A stretch of 64,000 nucleotides of DNA from Nocardioides nematodiphilus (GTDB lineage Bacteria; Actinomycetota; Actinomycetes; Propionibacteriales; Nocardioidaceae), in NCBI RefSeq assembly GCF_020216525.1, contig NZ_JAIWOY010000004.1, positions 148,934 to 212,933 of the forward strand. The letters run 5' to 3'. The position numbers and the translations under genes are program-made. The notes under the pieces are model-generated. The model did not search any database. It saw only the letters and a list, made by a program, of their open reading frames with translations, and had not been told where the DNA came from. The stretch's first letter is position 1. Every line of letters begins with the position of its first letter. This document shows positions 27,939 through 43,686 of this stretch, piece by piece.

Positions 27939-28631
27939 ATGACGGCCGTCTCCCTCCCGCGCCCCCTGCGTGGGCTCGCCGTCGCAGCGCTCGCACTGGC
28001 CATTCTGGGCAGCGCGCTGCTGGCCTGGCTCGTGGTCGAGCCGCTGGACCACGACGCGCGTCACGTGCTGATGCGGTCGACCTCCACGCAGACGGTGCGC
28101 TCCGAGGATGCGGAGATGCCGCCCGCGCCGTACGGCGAGGCGGCCTGGTCGCTCGCCGTCGATCGCGCGTACGCAGCGGTGGACGGGGGTCGCGGTGCGG
28201 CGGCCTGGCTGCGCCACCGGGCCGCAGAGCGTCGCCCGGGCGAGCAGCTCGCAGTGGTGATGGGGATCGACGACGTCATGGTGCAGACCCATCTGGCCGG
28301 GCTCGGCACGCTGGTGCCGCAGTCGGTCCGGTTCGTCCGGACGGCGCACCGGCTCGGCTACGCGGTCTTCTACGTCACCGGACGCACGTACCGCGACGGA
28401 CTGGGCGCGATCCAGTCGCTGCTCGAGCGCGCGCACGTCCCGCTCAGCGGCGTCTTCCCTCCCCCGGTCGGGTCGACCGACGAGGCGACGGAGAAGGCGC
28501 GGTGTCGCGCGGCGATCCGGGCCGCCGGCTACACGATCGCCGCCTCGGTGGCCTCCGACGGCGCGAGCTTCGTCGGCTCCCCGGCCGCCGAGATGGAGGT
28601 TCGCCTGCCCGATTTCGCCCAGTCCGGCTGA
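27939..28631 (+). CDS. HAD acid-phosphatase-like protein lacking the nucleophile
   Basis: This 230-residue protein has an N-terminal membrane or signal helix (about residues 12-33) and a domain resembling class B/IIIB HAD acid phosphatases. Motif I, normally DxDxT, reads GIDDV: Gly109 replaces the nucleophilic Asp, while Asp111 keeps the second Asp. Motif II (YVTGRTYRDGL) is intact, a lysine is present in TEKARCR, and the final acidic motif is weak (ASDGASF). It is probably not an active phosphatase. The ATG follows TACCGT by six bases, suggesting a leaderless mRNA. Confidence 0.7.
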   Translation: MTAVSLPRPLRGLAVAALALAILGSALLAWLVVEPLDHDARHVLMRSTSTQTVRSEDAEMPPAPYGEAAWSLAVDRAYAAVDGGRGAAAWLRHRAAERRPGEQLAVVMGIDDVMVQTHLAGLGTLVPQSVRFVRTAHRLGYAVFYVTGRTYRDGLGAIQSLLERAHVPLSGVFPPPVGSTDEATEKARCRAAIRAAGYTIAASVASDGASFVGSPAAEMEVRLPDFAQSG

Positions 28632-28657
28632 CCGGCGAACGGGCGACGAAGGAGAAG

Positions 28658-28731
28658 TGCCCCCGGTGGGGGTCGAACCCACACTGAACCGCTTTTAAGG
28701 CGGCTTCCTCTGCCGATTGGGATACAGGGGC
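28658..28731 (-). tRNA. tRNA with UAA anticodon, short variable loop
   Basis: The minus strand folds as a complete 74-nt cloverleaf: a 7-bp acceptor stem (GCCCCTG with CGGGGGC, one G-U), a 3-bp D stem, a 5-bp anticodon stem with loop CTTAAAA (anticodon UAA), a 5-base variable loop and a perfect 5-bp T stem with loop TTCGACC. The discriminator is A and CCA is not encoded. The anticodon reads UUA (leucine), yet bacterial leucine tRNAs normally have a long variable arm, which is absent here. Confidence 0.85.
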
Positions 28732-28790
28732 TCGCGGGTGCCGGTCGCGGTCAAGCGCTGAATCTCGACCGGTACCCGCGAGTCAAGGGG

Positions 28791-28952
28791 TCAGTGCCGC
28801 CGGCCGGTCCTCTCGGACGCGGTGGCGAGCGCCGACTGGACCCGCGGGTCGCGGGTGATCCGGGCTCCGAGGGCCTTGACCTGCTCGGGCTTGAACTTGA
28901 CGGCGTAGGCGACGCCGGCGGCCGCGGCCACCAGCACGATGAGCTTCTTCAC
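28791..28952 (-). CDS. Small protein coupled to ppx, 53 aa
   Basis: This 53-residue frame starts at a GTG that overlaps the stop of the Ppx/GppA gene as GTGA, so it is likely translationally coupled. It has a short hydrophobic N-terminus (KKLIVLVAAAAGVAYAVKF) and a basic, polar remainder (DPRVQSALATASERTGRRH). It may be a small membrane-anchored protein. I do not recognise a family. The overlap and sensible composition support it as real. Confidence 0.6.
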   Translation of the reverse strand: MKKLIVLVAAAAGVAYAVKFKPEQVKALGARITRDPRVQSALATASERTGRRH

Positions 28953-29911
28953 GCAGGTAAGTCCGTCATGGACCAGGCGATCCCGTCAAGGATGTCGGAC
29001 TCCGACACGATCAGCTCGTCCACGCCCGTACGCCGCAGGACGGCGCTGAGCACCAGGCCTCCGGCCGCGATCACGTCGGCACGGCCCGGGTGCATCCAGC
29101 GCAGCGCGGTGCGCTCCACGACCGTCATCGCGAGCAGTCGCCGGACGAGCCCGTCGAGCTCGATGAGCGGGATGCGGAGCTGGTCGGTGGCGCCGCGGTC
29201 GTACTCCGCGAGGTCGAGGAACCCGACGGCGAGCTGGGTGATGGTGCCGGCGACGCCCACGACCGACCGGGCGCGGGCCGGGTCGACCGGGCAGGCGTCG
29301 AGGGCGGCGTCGATGTCGGCCACGCAGGCGGCGATCTCGGCCTCGGTCGGCGGGTCGGTGTGCAGGTGGCGCTCCTGGAGGCGCACCGACCCGATCTGCA
29401 TGGAGAACGCCTCGCTCGGACCGCCCTCGACACTCTCGCCGAGGATGAGCTCGGTCGAGCCGCCGCCGATGTCGATCACGACCACCGGCAGCGCGGGCTC
29501 GTCGCGCAGGTTGCGGATGCACCCGTCGTACGCGAGTGCCGCCTCCTCGTCGCCGCTGACGACCTCGGGCTCGACGCCGAGGCGCTCGCGGACGCCGTCG
29601 ACGAAGACCGAGGCGTTGCGGGCGTCACGGCTGGCCGAGGTCGCCACGAAGCGGATCCGCTCCGGCGTGACCTCATGCGTACGGATGAGCGCGGCGTACT
29701 CGTCGATCGCGGCGAACGTGCGCTCCAGCGCATCGGGATGCAGCTCGCCGGTCGCGTCGACGCCCTGACCGAGCCGCACCATCCGCATCTCCCTCGCCAA
29801 CTCGACGAGGTCGGTCGTGACGCCACCGTGCCCCTCGATGCGGCCGATGAGCAGCTTGATCGTGTTGGTGCCGCAGTCGATCGCGGCGACCGTGCGGTCC
29901 GGGTGCGACAT
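28949..29911 (-). CDS. ppx: Exopolyphosphatase, Ppx/GppA family
   Basis: This 320-residue protein is a two-domain ASKHA phosphatase of the Ppx/GppA family, acting on polyphosphate or pppGpp. It has the phosphate-1 loop AIDCGTNTIKLLIG near the N-terminus, GDEEAALAYDG, and the phosphate-2 loop VIDIGGGSTELILG. It is the short form without the C-terminal HD domain, usual for actinobacterial Ppx. It follows DUF501 and ftsB on the same strand in an order conserved among actinobacteria. Confidence 0.92.
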   Translation of the reverse strand: MSHPDRTVAAIDCGTNTIKLLIGRIEGHGGVTTDLVELAREMRMVRLGQGVDATGELHPDALERTFAAIDEYAALIRTHEVTPERIRFVATSASRDARNASVFVDGVRERLGVEPEVVSGDEEAALAYDGCIRNLRDEPALPVVVIDIGGGSTELILGESVEGGPSEAFSMQIGSVRLQERHLHTDPPTEAEIAACVADIDAALDACPVDPARARSVVGVAGTITQLAVGFLDLAEYDRGATDQLRIPLIELDGLVRRLLAMTVVERTALRWMHPGRADVIAAGGLVLSAVLRRTGVDELIVSESDILDGIAWSMTDLPA

Positions 29912-29917
29912 CGAGGA

Positions 29918-30433
29918 TCAGGCCTCGTCGGGCAGGTCCACGCAGGGGCCCGACGCCCACCAGTCGCCGAGGGTGGCGAGGACCTCGTCGCCGAGCGGGT
30001 TGGCACCCGGGCCCTGGGCCAGCGCCTGGCCGGCGAGCACGTGGAGGCACTTCACGCGCTCGGGCATGCCGCCGGCGGAGATGCCACGGATCTCGGGCAC
30101 GTCCAGCCCGGCGGAGGCCTCGATGTCGTTGCGCGCGGCCAGGTACGCCTCGTGCGCGCGCTGGTAGGCGGCCTTGAGCTCGGGGTCGGACTCGAGCCGG
30201 GCCTCCATCTCCTTCATCACGCCGTCACCCTCGAGTCGCCCGATCCGCGACGCGGCACGGGGACAGGTCAGGTAGTACGTGGTCGGGAACGGCGTGCCGT
30301 CGGGGAGCCGCGGCTCGGTGGTCACCACGTCGGGCAGCGAGCACGGGCAACGGTGGCCGATCTCGTGGATCCCGCGCGGCACCCGGCCGAGCTGGGCGCC
30401 GATGGCCGCCTCGTCGCGAGGGTCGATGCTCAC
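29918..30433 (-). CDS. DUF501-domain protein
   Basis: This 171-residue protein is a complete DUF501 member, recognised by its [24 protein letters not shown] block, YYLTCP, RIGRLE and the [13 protein letters not shown] motif. Its cysteines and histidines suggest metal binding, but no function is established. It lies one base from ftsB and six from ppx, so the genes are one operon. Confidence 0.9.
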   Translation of the reverse strand: MSIDPRDEAAIGAQLGRVPRGIHEIGHRCPCSLPDVVTTEPRLPDGTPFPTTYYLTCPRAASRIGRLEGDGVMKEMEARLESDPELKAAYQRAHEAYLAARNDIEASAGLDVPEIRGISAGGMPERVKCLHVLAGQALAQGPGANPLGDEVLATLGDWWASGPCVDLPDEA

Positions 30434-30434
30434 T

Positions 30435-32084
<1,650 letters not shown>

Positions 32085-32087
32085 CCC

Positions 32088-32139
32088 ACGAACGACAGCG
32101 GCCGCGCTCCCCTCGGGGGGCGCGGCCGCTGTCGTTCGT
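32088..32139. terminator. Bidirectional terminator, collagen-like gene and eno
   Basis: A perfect 20-bp inverted repeat (32088-32107 with 32120-32139) with a 12-base loop lies between the convergent collagen-like gene and eno, four bases past one stop and seven past the other. Confidence 0.9.
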
Positions 32140-32145
32140 ACGCGA

Positions 32146-34186
<2,041 letters not shown>

Positions 34187-34224
34187 GGCCGCGCCCGGTG
34201 ACCACGATGTCACCGTGATACATC

Positions 34225-34266
34225 GCGCTGGGAGTGACAGCTCACGCTGTCACTCCCAGCGCTTTT
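34225..34266 (+). terminator. Intrinsic terminator of the RutE-like gene
   Basis: A perfect 17-bp stem (34225-34241 with 34246-34262), a TCAC loop and a following TTTT run form a classical Rho-independent terminator on the plus strand. The rest of the 123-base gap to mazG shows no gene. Confidence 0.93.
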
Positions 34267-34309
34267 CGTTCGGTCACCGTGCGGAAGCATCACCGCGACG
34301 GTGCGGGCC

Positions 34310-34714
34310 TCAGGCGCGCTCCGCCCGCTTGGCCGCCTGCCACTGCTCCTCGATCTGCTCGAGGGTGTACGGGCCGGCGGCCGCGACGGCCGGGTCGAAC
34401 ACATGCGGGTTGCGTCGGACCATCTTGGCGTGCAGCCCGGCGATCACGTCGTCCATGGTGAACTCGCCGCGCTCCTCGGCGATCGCGGCGTGGAAGTAGA
34501 TCTGCAGCAGCAGGTCGCCGAGCTCCTCGCACAGATGCGCGGGGTCACCCTCCTCGATCGCCTCGAGCACCTCCTCGGACTCCTCGCGCAGGAAGCGCGC
34601 CAGCGACCCGTGGGTCTGCGAGGCCTTCCACGCGCAGCGCTCGCGCATCAGCCGCATGGTGGCGAGGAACTCGACCAGCCCCTCGCCCGAGGCCCCACTC
34701 GGCGCGTCGGTCAC
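34310..34714 (-). CDS. mazG: MazG-family nucleotide pyrophosphohydrolase
   Basis: This 134-residue single-domain MazG protein hydrolyses nucleoside triphosphates to monophosphates and PPi, cleaning up aberrant nucleotides. The metal-binding signature EESEEVLEAI and the later EELGDLLLQIYFHAAI are present. E. coli MazG has two such domains; one is common in actinobacteria. Its ATG overlaps the stop of the upstream DUF4916 gene (ATGA), so the two are co-translated. Confidence 0.9.
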   Translation of the reverse strand: MTDAPSGASGEGLVEFLATMRLMRERCAWKASQTHGSLARFLREESEEVLEAIEEGDPAHLCEELGDLLLQIYFHAAIAEERGEFTMDDVIAGLHAKMVRRNPHVFDPAVAAAGPYTLEQIEEQWQAAKRAERA

Positions 34715-35292
34715 AGCGCGCCGGCGTGGTGCAGCAGCTGGCGCAGCAGCGCGCCGCGACCACCCTCGAGATCAGCGCCGACCGCCTCGGCCGCCGCCTC
34801 CTCCGGCGTCATCCAGGTCAGCTCGAGCGCGTCCTGGCGCGGCTGGCACTCGCCGGTCACCGGGACGACGTACGCGAGCGCGACGGCGTGCTGGCGCGGG
34901 TCGCTCAGCCGCTCGCCGGGCCAGGGGAAGTACTCGGCCACGGCCGCCGGCACGATCGAGGGCGGCAGCGCCGGGAAGGCGGTCGGACCGAGGTCCTTCT
35001 CCAGGTGCCGGATCAGCGCGTCGCGGACCCGCTCGCCGTGCAGCACCCGCCCCGAGACCAGAGTCCGGTTGATGGAGCCGGTCACCGGCGAGCCGCGCAG
35101 CAGCAGCCCGACCTCGACGACGCGCCCGTCGTGGCCGACCCGTACGGGAAGCGCCTCGACGTACAGGATCGGCACCCGGCCCCGGGACTCGGCCAGCTCC
35201 TCCTCCGAGAGCCAGCCCTGCTGCTTCTCCAGCCCCTCGGACCAGCCCGGCTCCTCAGGGAAGTTCTGCTCGCCGAACGCCTCCATCGTCAT
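34711..35292 (-). CDS. Nudix-like protein, DUF4916
   Basis: This 193-residue protein has a Nudix-type fold of the actinobacterial DUF4916 group. Its Nudix-box equivalent (SGRVLHGERVRDALIRHLEKDLG) keeps the frame of the motif but has H and K in the REXXEE core, so metal-dependent hydrolysis may be weakened or altered. It is coupled to mazG by ATGA overlap, which suggests a shared role in nucleotide clean-up. CAGGAT lies six bases upstream of the ATG. Confidence 0.75.
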   Translation of the reverse strand: MTMEAFGEQNFPEEPGWSEGLEKQQGWLSEEELAESRGRVPILYVEALPVRVGHDGRVVEVGLLLRGSPVTGSINRTLVSGRVLHGERVRDALIRHLEKDLGPTAFPALPPSIVPAAVAEYFPWPGERLSDPRQHAVALAYVVPVTGECQPRQDALELTWMTPEEAAAEAVGADLEGGRGALLRQLLHHAGAL

Positions 35293-35320
35293 GGGCCGAT
35301 CCTGCCAGATCGGCCCCGCC

Positions 35321-36565
35321 TCACCACTCGAGCGGGTCGCGAACGATCGGACACGTCATGCAGTGCCCGCCGCCGCGCCCACGGCCGAGCTCGGCGCCGA
35401 CGATCGTGATCACCTCGACACCCGCCTTGCGCAGGGCCGTGTTGGCGACGGTGTTGCGGTCATAGGTGATGACGACGCCGGGCTCGAGCGCGACGGCGTT
35501 GTTGCCGCTGTCCCACTGCTGGCGCTCGGAGGCGTAGACGTCACCGCCGATCTCGATGAGGTTGAGCCGGGGCAGCCCCAGGGACTTCGCCACCACGTCC
35601 ACGAACCGCTCGCTGCCGTGGTCGATCACCTCGACGCCGGGAGCCTTGTCCGAGGGCATCAGCGTGAAGGCGTGGATGTGGTCGACGATGCTCGGGTAGA
35701 TCGTGACGATGTCGCGGTCGGCGAAGGTCATCACGGTGTCGAGGTGCATCGCCGCGCGCAGCTTGGGCATGCCGGCCACCACCACCCGGGTGGCCGCGCC
35801 CTGGGCGAAGAGGGCCGCCGCGACCTGCGTGATCGCCTGGCGCGAGGTGCGCTCGCTCATCCCCATCAGGACCACGCCGTTGCCGACCGGCATGATGTCG
35901 CCGCCCTCGAAGGTGGCGCTCCCCCACGACCGCTCGGGATCGCCCCACCAGACGCGCGATCCGACGTAGTCGGGGTGGAAGGAGTAGATCGCCTTGTACA
36001 GCAGCGTCTCGTCCTGGCGGGCCGGCCAGTACAGCGGGTTCATCGTCAGGCCGCCGTAGAGCCAGCAGGTGGTGTCCCGGGTGTAGAGCGTGTTGGGCAG
36101 CGGCGCCATGAGGTACTCGCGGCCGCTCGACTCCCGGGCGAGGCTGACGTAGCCGGTGCGGAAGTCCTCGGGCAGGTCGTCGACCGCCATCCCCCCGATC
36201 AACAGCTCGGCGAGCTGCGGCGAGGGCAGCGTCTCGAGGTAGGCGCGCGTGCCGTCGACGAGCCCGAGGCCGACGTGGTTGGGGTCCACCTTGCGGTCCA
36301 GCAACCACTCCCGTCCGCCAGGGACGTCGAGGGTCTCGGCGAGCAGGTCGTGCAGCTCGACCACCTCGACACCGCGCTGGACCATCTTGTTGACGAAGTC
36401 GGCGTGGTCGCGCTGGGCGTTCTCCACCCACAGCACGTCATCGAAGAGCAGCTCGTCGTTGTTGCTCGGCGTGAGGCGCCGGTGCGCCAGCCCCGGTCGA
36501 CAGACCAGGACCTTGCGCAGCCTGCCGACCTCGGAGTGCACGCCATACGTGGAGGAGAGAGACAT
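35321..36565 (-). CDS. arcA: Arginine deiminase
   Basis: This 414-residue enzyme converts arginine to citrulline and ammonia. The guanidino-group-modifying fold is clear: FEGGDIM with catalytic acid, HLDTVMTF with the catalytic His, and the nucleophilic Cys in [10 protein letters not shown] near the C-terminus. The start is the ATG at 36565 with AAAGG eight bases upstream. It follows the antiporter gene on the same strand. Genes for ornithine transcarbamylase and carbamate kinase are not in the window, so the pair may serve mainly acid tolerance or be completed elsewhere. Confidence 0.95.
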   Translation of the reverse strand: MSLSSTYGVHSEVGRLRKVLVCRPGLAHRRLTPSNNDELLFDDVLWVENAQRDHADFVNKMVQRGVEVVELHDLLAETLDVPGGREWLLDRKVDPNHVGLGLVDGTRAYLETLPSPQLAELLIGGMAVDDLPEDFRTGYVSLARESSGREYLMAPLPNTLYTRDTTCWLYGGLTMNPLYWPARQDETLLYKAIYSFHPDYVGSRVWWGDPERSWGSATFEGGDIMPVGNGVVLMGMSERTSRQAITQVAAALFAQGAATRVVVAGMPKLRAAMHLDTVMTFADRDIVTIYPSIVDHIHAFTLMPSDKAPGVEVIDHGSERFVDVVAKSLGLPRLNLIEIGGDVYASERQQWDSGNNAVALEPGVVITYDRNTVANTALRKAGVEVITIVGAELGRGRGGGHCMTCPIVRDPLEW

Positions 36566-36576
36566 CGGACTGCCTT

Positions 36577-38040
36577 TCAGATGGAGAGATGGCCGGACCA
36601 GAGACCGATGACACCCGCTGCCGCACCGAGCACGATGAGCGCACACAGGCACGCCTCCACCGGAGTGAACAGGCGCCTCGCCTGCTCGCTGCGGGCCTTG
36701 ACGTAGAGCAGCGTGGCCGGCGCCAGGATGACCGTCGAGAGCAGGACGAACTTGAGGCCGGCAGCGTCGAAGAGGAAGAGCGTGTACGCGGTCGCGGCTC
36801 CCGCCACGATCGTCTCGGTGCGGCGCACGCGCGGTGGGACGCCCTCGTACGCCTCACCGGTCAGGCCGAGCTTGAGGGCGTACCCCGCCGCCAGGAGGTA
36901 CGGCACCAGCGCCAGCACGGTCGAGAAGTCGAGCATGAAGTCCAGCGCGTTGTTCACGAAGAGCGTCAGGCCGAGCAGGGCCTGGATGCCCAGGGAGGTG
37001 ACCACGAGCGCCGTGATCGGGACACCGTTCTCGTTCTCGAGTCCGAGGAAGCGCGGCATGTCGTCGCCGCGCGCCGGGTTGTACAGCACCTCGGCAGCCA
37101 TCAGGGTCCATGCCAGGTAGGCGCCGAGGACGGAGATGATGATGCCGACGCTGATGAAGATCTGACCCCAGTGACCGACCTGGCTCTCGAAGACGCCGAT
37201 CATGGACGGCTGCCGGGTTCGGGCGATGTCGGGCTGCGGCACCACGGAGTAGGTGGACAGCGTGACGAGCGCGAAGATCGCCAGCACGCTCAGGAAGCCG
37301 AGCACCGTGGCACGGCCGACGTCTCGCCGGCTCTTCGCGTAGCGGGAGTAGACCGACGCGCCCTCGACACCGATGAACACGAAGGTGGTGATGATCATCG
37401 TGTTGCGGACCTGCTCGTTCAGGTTGCCGAGCTCGCCGTAGGTGTCCGCCAGCCAGTTGTCGGCGAAGACACCGGCATCGAAGTAGACGAACATCACCAC
37501 GATGAAGGTGAGGATCGGCAGCAGCTTCCCGATCGTCACGATCGTGTTGATCGCGGCCGCGTCCTTGACGCCGCGGGCGACCAGGTAGTGGAAGAGCCAC
37601 ACCCCGACCGACGAGATCGCCACGGCGAGCACGGTGGCGCCATCGCCGAAGCTCGAGGTGAAGGCGCCGATCGTGGCCGACATGAACACCCAGTAGAACG
37701 TGTTGCCCGCCACGGTGCTCGCCCAGAAGCCGATCGCGGAGTTGAAGCCCGCGTAGTCCCCGAAGCCCGCCTTGGCGTAGATGTAGACGCCGGAGTCGAG
37801 CTCGGGCTTGCGGATCGCGAGGTTCTGGAAGACGAACGCGAGCATCAGCATGCCGGTGCCAGCCACAGCCCAGGCGATGAGCGAGCCGAGGATCCCGGTG
37901 GCGACGGCGAAGCGGGCAGGGAGCGAGAAGACACCGGCCCCGACCATGCCGCCCACCACCATCGCCGTGAGCATCGGCAGGCTGAGCTTGGCCACCGGCC
38001 GGGCCGCGGCCGGGACGACGGTCTCCGGGCTGCTGGTCAT
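36577..38040 (-). CDS. arcD: Basic amino acid antiporter, ArcD-like APC permease
   Basis: This 487-residue membrane protein of the APC superfamily should exchange arginine for ornithine or citrulline. It has about twelve helices and the family's [16 protein letters not shown] motif in helix 1. It lies 11 bases upstream of arcA on the same strand. A strong ribosome binding site (AGGAGGTGGC) directly precedes the ATG. The 79-base gap upstream of it, before mfd, should hold the promoter for both genes. Confidence 0.92.
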   Translation of the reverse strand: MTSSPETVVPAAARPVAKLSLPMLTAMVVGGMVGAGVFSLPARFAVATGILGSLIAWAVAGTGMLMLAFVFQNLAIRKPELDSGVYIYAKAGFGDYAGFNSAIGFWASTVAGNTFYWVFMSATIGAFTSSFGDGATVLAVAISSVGVWLFHYLVARGVKDAAAINTIVTIGKLLPILTFIVVMFVYFDAGVFADNWLADTYGELGNLNEQVRNTMIITTFVFIGVEGASVYSRYAKSRRDVGRATVLGFLSVLAIFALVTLSTYSVVPQPDIARTRQPSMIGVFESQVGHWGQIFISVGIIISVLGAYLAWTLMAAEVLYNPARGDDMPRFLGLENENGVPITALVVTSLGIQALLGLTLFVNNALDFMLDFSTVLALVPYLLAAGYALKLGLTGEAYEGVPPRVRRTETIVAGAATAYTLFLFDAAGLKFVLLSTVILAPATLLYVKARSEQARRLFTPVEACLCALIVLGAAAGVIGLWSGHLSI

Positions 38041-38119
38041 GCCACCTCCTAGGCAGATGGTCCCAACCTAGCGGCCCGTTTGACGATCGGTCAGTAGTAA
38101 ATCCCGCTGTTCACGCCGC

Positions 38120-41686
<3,567 letters not shown>

Positions 41687-41712
41687 GTGGGCCGAGTCTA
41701 CGGCGGCCCCGG

Positions 41713-42975
41713 TCAGGGATGGCCTGCGGGAAGGGCGCCGACGCCCTGCGCATCGCCCTTGAAGTAGCTCGCCAGCACCCGCTCGGCGGTGCGCCGGCCC
41801 CAGCCGTCCAGCATCCGCCTGCCCGCCGCCGTCCGGCCGAGCACCTGGTAGCGCAGCATGTTGAGCGGGACCAGGTAGCCGAACGCCCACGGCGGCCGCG
41901 GCGCCAGGCCGAGGTCTCTCATCGACTCGAGGCCGAGGAACACCGTCAGCATCGACAGCAGCCGCTCCTGCTCGTAGCGACCGCGCAGCGGCTGGAGCGC
42001 CGCCGGCCAGCCGTGCCACTGCCGATCGCGCTGCGCGCGTACGACCGCCTGCGCGAGCTGCGGGCCCGCCTCGGTGAGCGCGCCCTGTGCCTGGAGCACG
42101 TGGTAGTTGATCCGGTGCCGGTCGCGCTCGCGCTCGACGAGAAAGTCGGGGTGGACGCCCATCAGGTGGCCGACGTATCGCCACAGGTGCAGGTAGTCCT
42201 CCGCGTCCGGACGCGTGATCCGCACGCCGAGCGCCCGGCAGCCGATGAGCGGTACGCCGTCGAAGAGGCCGAGCGTCGAGGCCAGGTCGGTCTGGTTGAT
42301 CGGCAGCCCCCACTGCTCGGTGTCCCACTCGGGCTCGTACTGCGCGTTGACCAGGGCGTGCATGAGCCGCACATGCACGGTCAGCCGCCACGCCTCCTGG
42401 TGCGGGCGCAGCGCGTCGGCTCCCTGCAGCGAGGTGGCCCACTTCTGCGTCTCGGCCAAGCGCCGCGAGGTGGCCGCGCCGGTCAGCCCGTCGGTCCGCA
42501 CCAGGAGGTCGGTGGGGCCGCCGAACCGGTACCCGCCGATCAGCGAGAGCTGGAGCAGGACGTCGCCGGCGTTGCGACCCATCCGCCGGAAGACGGTCGC
42601 ACCGCGTTCGACGCGCTCCTGGTCGACCCACACCGGCACGGTCTCGACCTCGCGGAAGAAGTCGACGAGGGCCGGGGCTGCGTCCGGGACGGCGTCCACG
42701 CCCCGTTCGAGCGCTGTCCGGAACTGCTTCATCGTCACCCTGCCCGGCTCGCCTGCTCGCATCCGGATCGCGTCCGCGAGGGCCGCGCCGAGCTCGTCGC
42801 GCTCGGTGAAGCCACGCCCGATCCGGGCCATCAGGTCCTCGTCGAGGTCACCGACCCGGGCCAGCAGCTTGAGGCTGCGCCCCAGGCGCAGGTTGCGCTG
42901 CTCGCCGGCCCGGTAGCGAGCCGGGAAGGGGTGGTCGTCGGGGCGCGGGCGGAGTGCTGCGACAGCCGTGGTCAT
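41713..42975 (-). CDS. MpaB/DUF2236-family haem-oxygenase-like protein
   Basis: This 420-residue protein belongs to the DUF2236 group (MpaB, latex-clearing protein Lcp), some of which are b-type haem oxygenases. Family blocks GGYRFGGPTDLLVRTDGL and the helix WRLTVHVRLMHALV, with potential haem-site histidines, are present. The substrate is unknown. The start at 42975 is chosen because the frame upstream is antisense to the TetR gene. It is divergent from that regulator across 45 bases with a palindrome, so the TetR protein probably controls it. Confidence 0.85.
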   Translation of the reverse strand: MTTAVAALRPRPDDHPFPARYRAGEQRNLRLGRSLKLLARVGDLDEDLMARIGRGFTERDELGAALADAIRMRAGEPGRVTMKQFRTALERGVDAVPDAAPALVDFFREVETVPVWVDQERVERGATVFRRMGRNAGDVLLQLSLIGGYRFGGPTDLLVRTDGLTGAATSRRLAETQKWATSLQGADALRPHQEAWRLTVHVRLMHALVNAQYEPEWDTEQWGLPINQTDLASTLGLFDGVPLIGCRALGVRITRPDAEDYLHLWRYVGHLMGVHPDFLVERERDRHRINYHVLQAQGALTEAGPQLAQAVVRAQRDRQWHGWPAALQPLRGRYEQERLLSMLTVFLGLESMRDLGLAPRPPWAFGYLVPLNMLRYQVLGRTAAGRRMLDGWGRRTAERVLASYFKGDAQGVGALPAGHP

Positions 42976-42983
42976 GCCTTCAT

Positions 42984-43012
42984 CGTGACGCGAGCGATTA
43001 CTCGCATACAAT
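42984..43012 (+). promoter_or_regulatory. tetR promoter with palindromic operator
   Basis: CGTGAC (42984-42989) and TACAAT (43007-43012) are 17 bases apart and fit -35 and -10 elements. TACAAT ends eight bases before the ATG, implying a leaderless tetR mRNA. The palindrome GCGAG-N6-CTCGC (42990-43005) lies between them, a good position for autorepression and control of the divergent DUF2236 gene. Confidence 0.65.
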
Positions 43013-43020
43013 TCGCATCC

Positions 43021-43614
43021 ATGCGCAAGGAACCGCGCCAGGCGCGCTCCCGGGAGATGGTCGAGCGGATCGTCGCGGCCGGTCGGCAGGTGCTCGTCGA
43101 GCGCGGGTACGACGCCTTCTCCACCAACCAGGTCGCCACGACGGCCGGGATCAGCCCGGGCTCGCTCTACCAGTACTTCCCCGACAAGGCCTCGATCCTC
43201 GAGATCGTCGTCGACCGCTACTGGGATGAGGTCGCCGAGTCCGTCGCCGCCTCGCTCGCGGACCACCTCGGCGAGGTCGGTCCGCAGATGGTCCGGCAGG
43301 TCGCCGACGCGCTGATCAGCGCGCTCGAGGCCGACCGCACGCTCCTGGGCGTGGTGGCCGAGCAGCTCCCGCTGGCCCGAAGCCGCGAGCGCCGCCGGGC
43401 GCTGGAGCGTCGGGTCCGGGAGCTGGTCGGGGCCTATCTCGTCGTGCGGCCCGACGCCAGCACCCGCCCGGATCCGGGCGTCGCCGCGTGGATGATCGTG
43501 CTCGCGATCGAGAATCTCGCCATGCGGTGGGTCCTCGACCGGCCGCCGATCGACCGGGACGTGGTCATCGAGGAGATGACCGCGCTGGTCGCGGGCTACC
43601 TCGGCGGCGTGTGA
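43021..43614 (+). CDS. TetR-family regulator
   Basis: This 197-residue repressor has a typical N-terminal helix-turn-helix: FSTNQVATTAGISPGSLYQYFPDKASILEIV (about residues 38-68). The remainder is a helical ligand-binding domain. The ligand is unknown. It is divergently transcribed from the MpaB/DUF2236 gene, with a palindromic operator in the 45-base gap, so it probably regulates itself and that gene. Confidence 0.93.
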   Translation: MRKEPRQARSREMVERIVAAGRQVLVERGYDAFSTNQVATTAGISPGSLYQYFPDKASILEIVVDRYWDEVAESVAASLADHLGEVGPQMVRQVADALISALEADRTLLGVVAEQLPLARSRERRRALERRVRELVGAYLVVRPDASTRPDPGVAAWMIVLAIENLAMRWVLDRPPIDRDVVIEEMTALVAGYLGGV

Positions 43615-43620
43615 CGGACG

Positions 43621-43686
43621 GCCGAGTCAGTCGTGCGCGCGGGCCGAGTCAGCGGTGCGCGAGGGCCGAGTCAGCGGGTGCGCTGG
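43621..43686. repeat. Three 22-bp tandem copies at a gene end
   Basis: Copies of a 22-bp unit beginning GCCGAGTCAG start at 43621, 43643 and 43665. The last copy contains the stop and final codons of the minus-strand transglycosylase gene (stop at 43671). The other two lie beyond the stop and each carries the same stop triplet. Confidence 0.85.

Noticed and set aside
28658..28731. tRNA on the plus strand
   Set aside because: The T-loop TTCGA and the D-arm are only in proper order on the minus strand.
34206..34224. Palindrome GATGT-N9-ACATC downstream of the RutE-like gene as an operator
   Set aside because: It lies after the gene and before a terminator, with only five paired bases, so a regulatory role is not supported.
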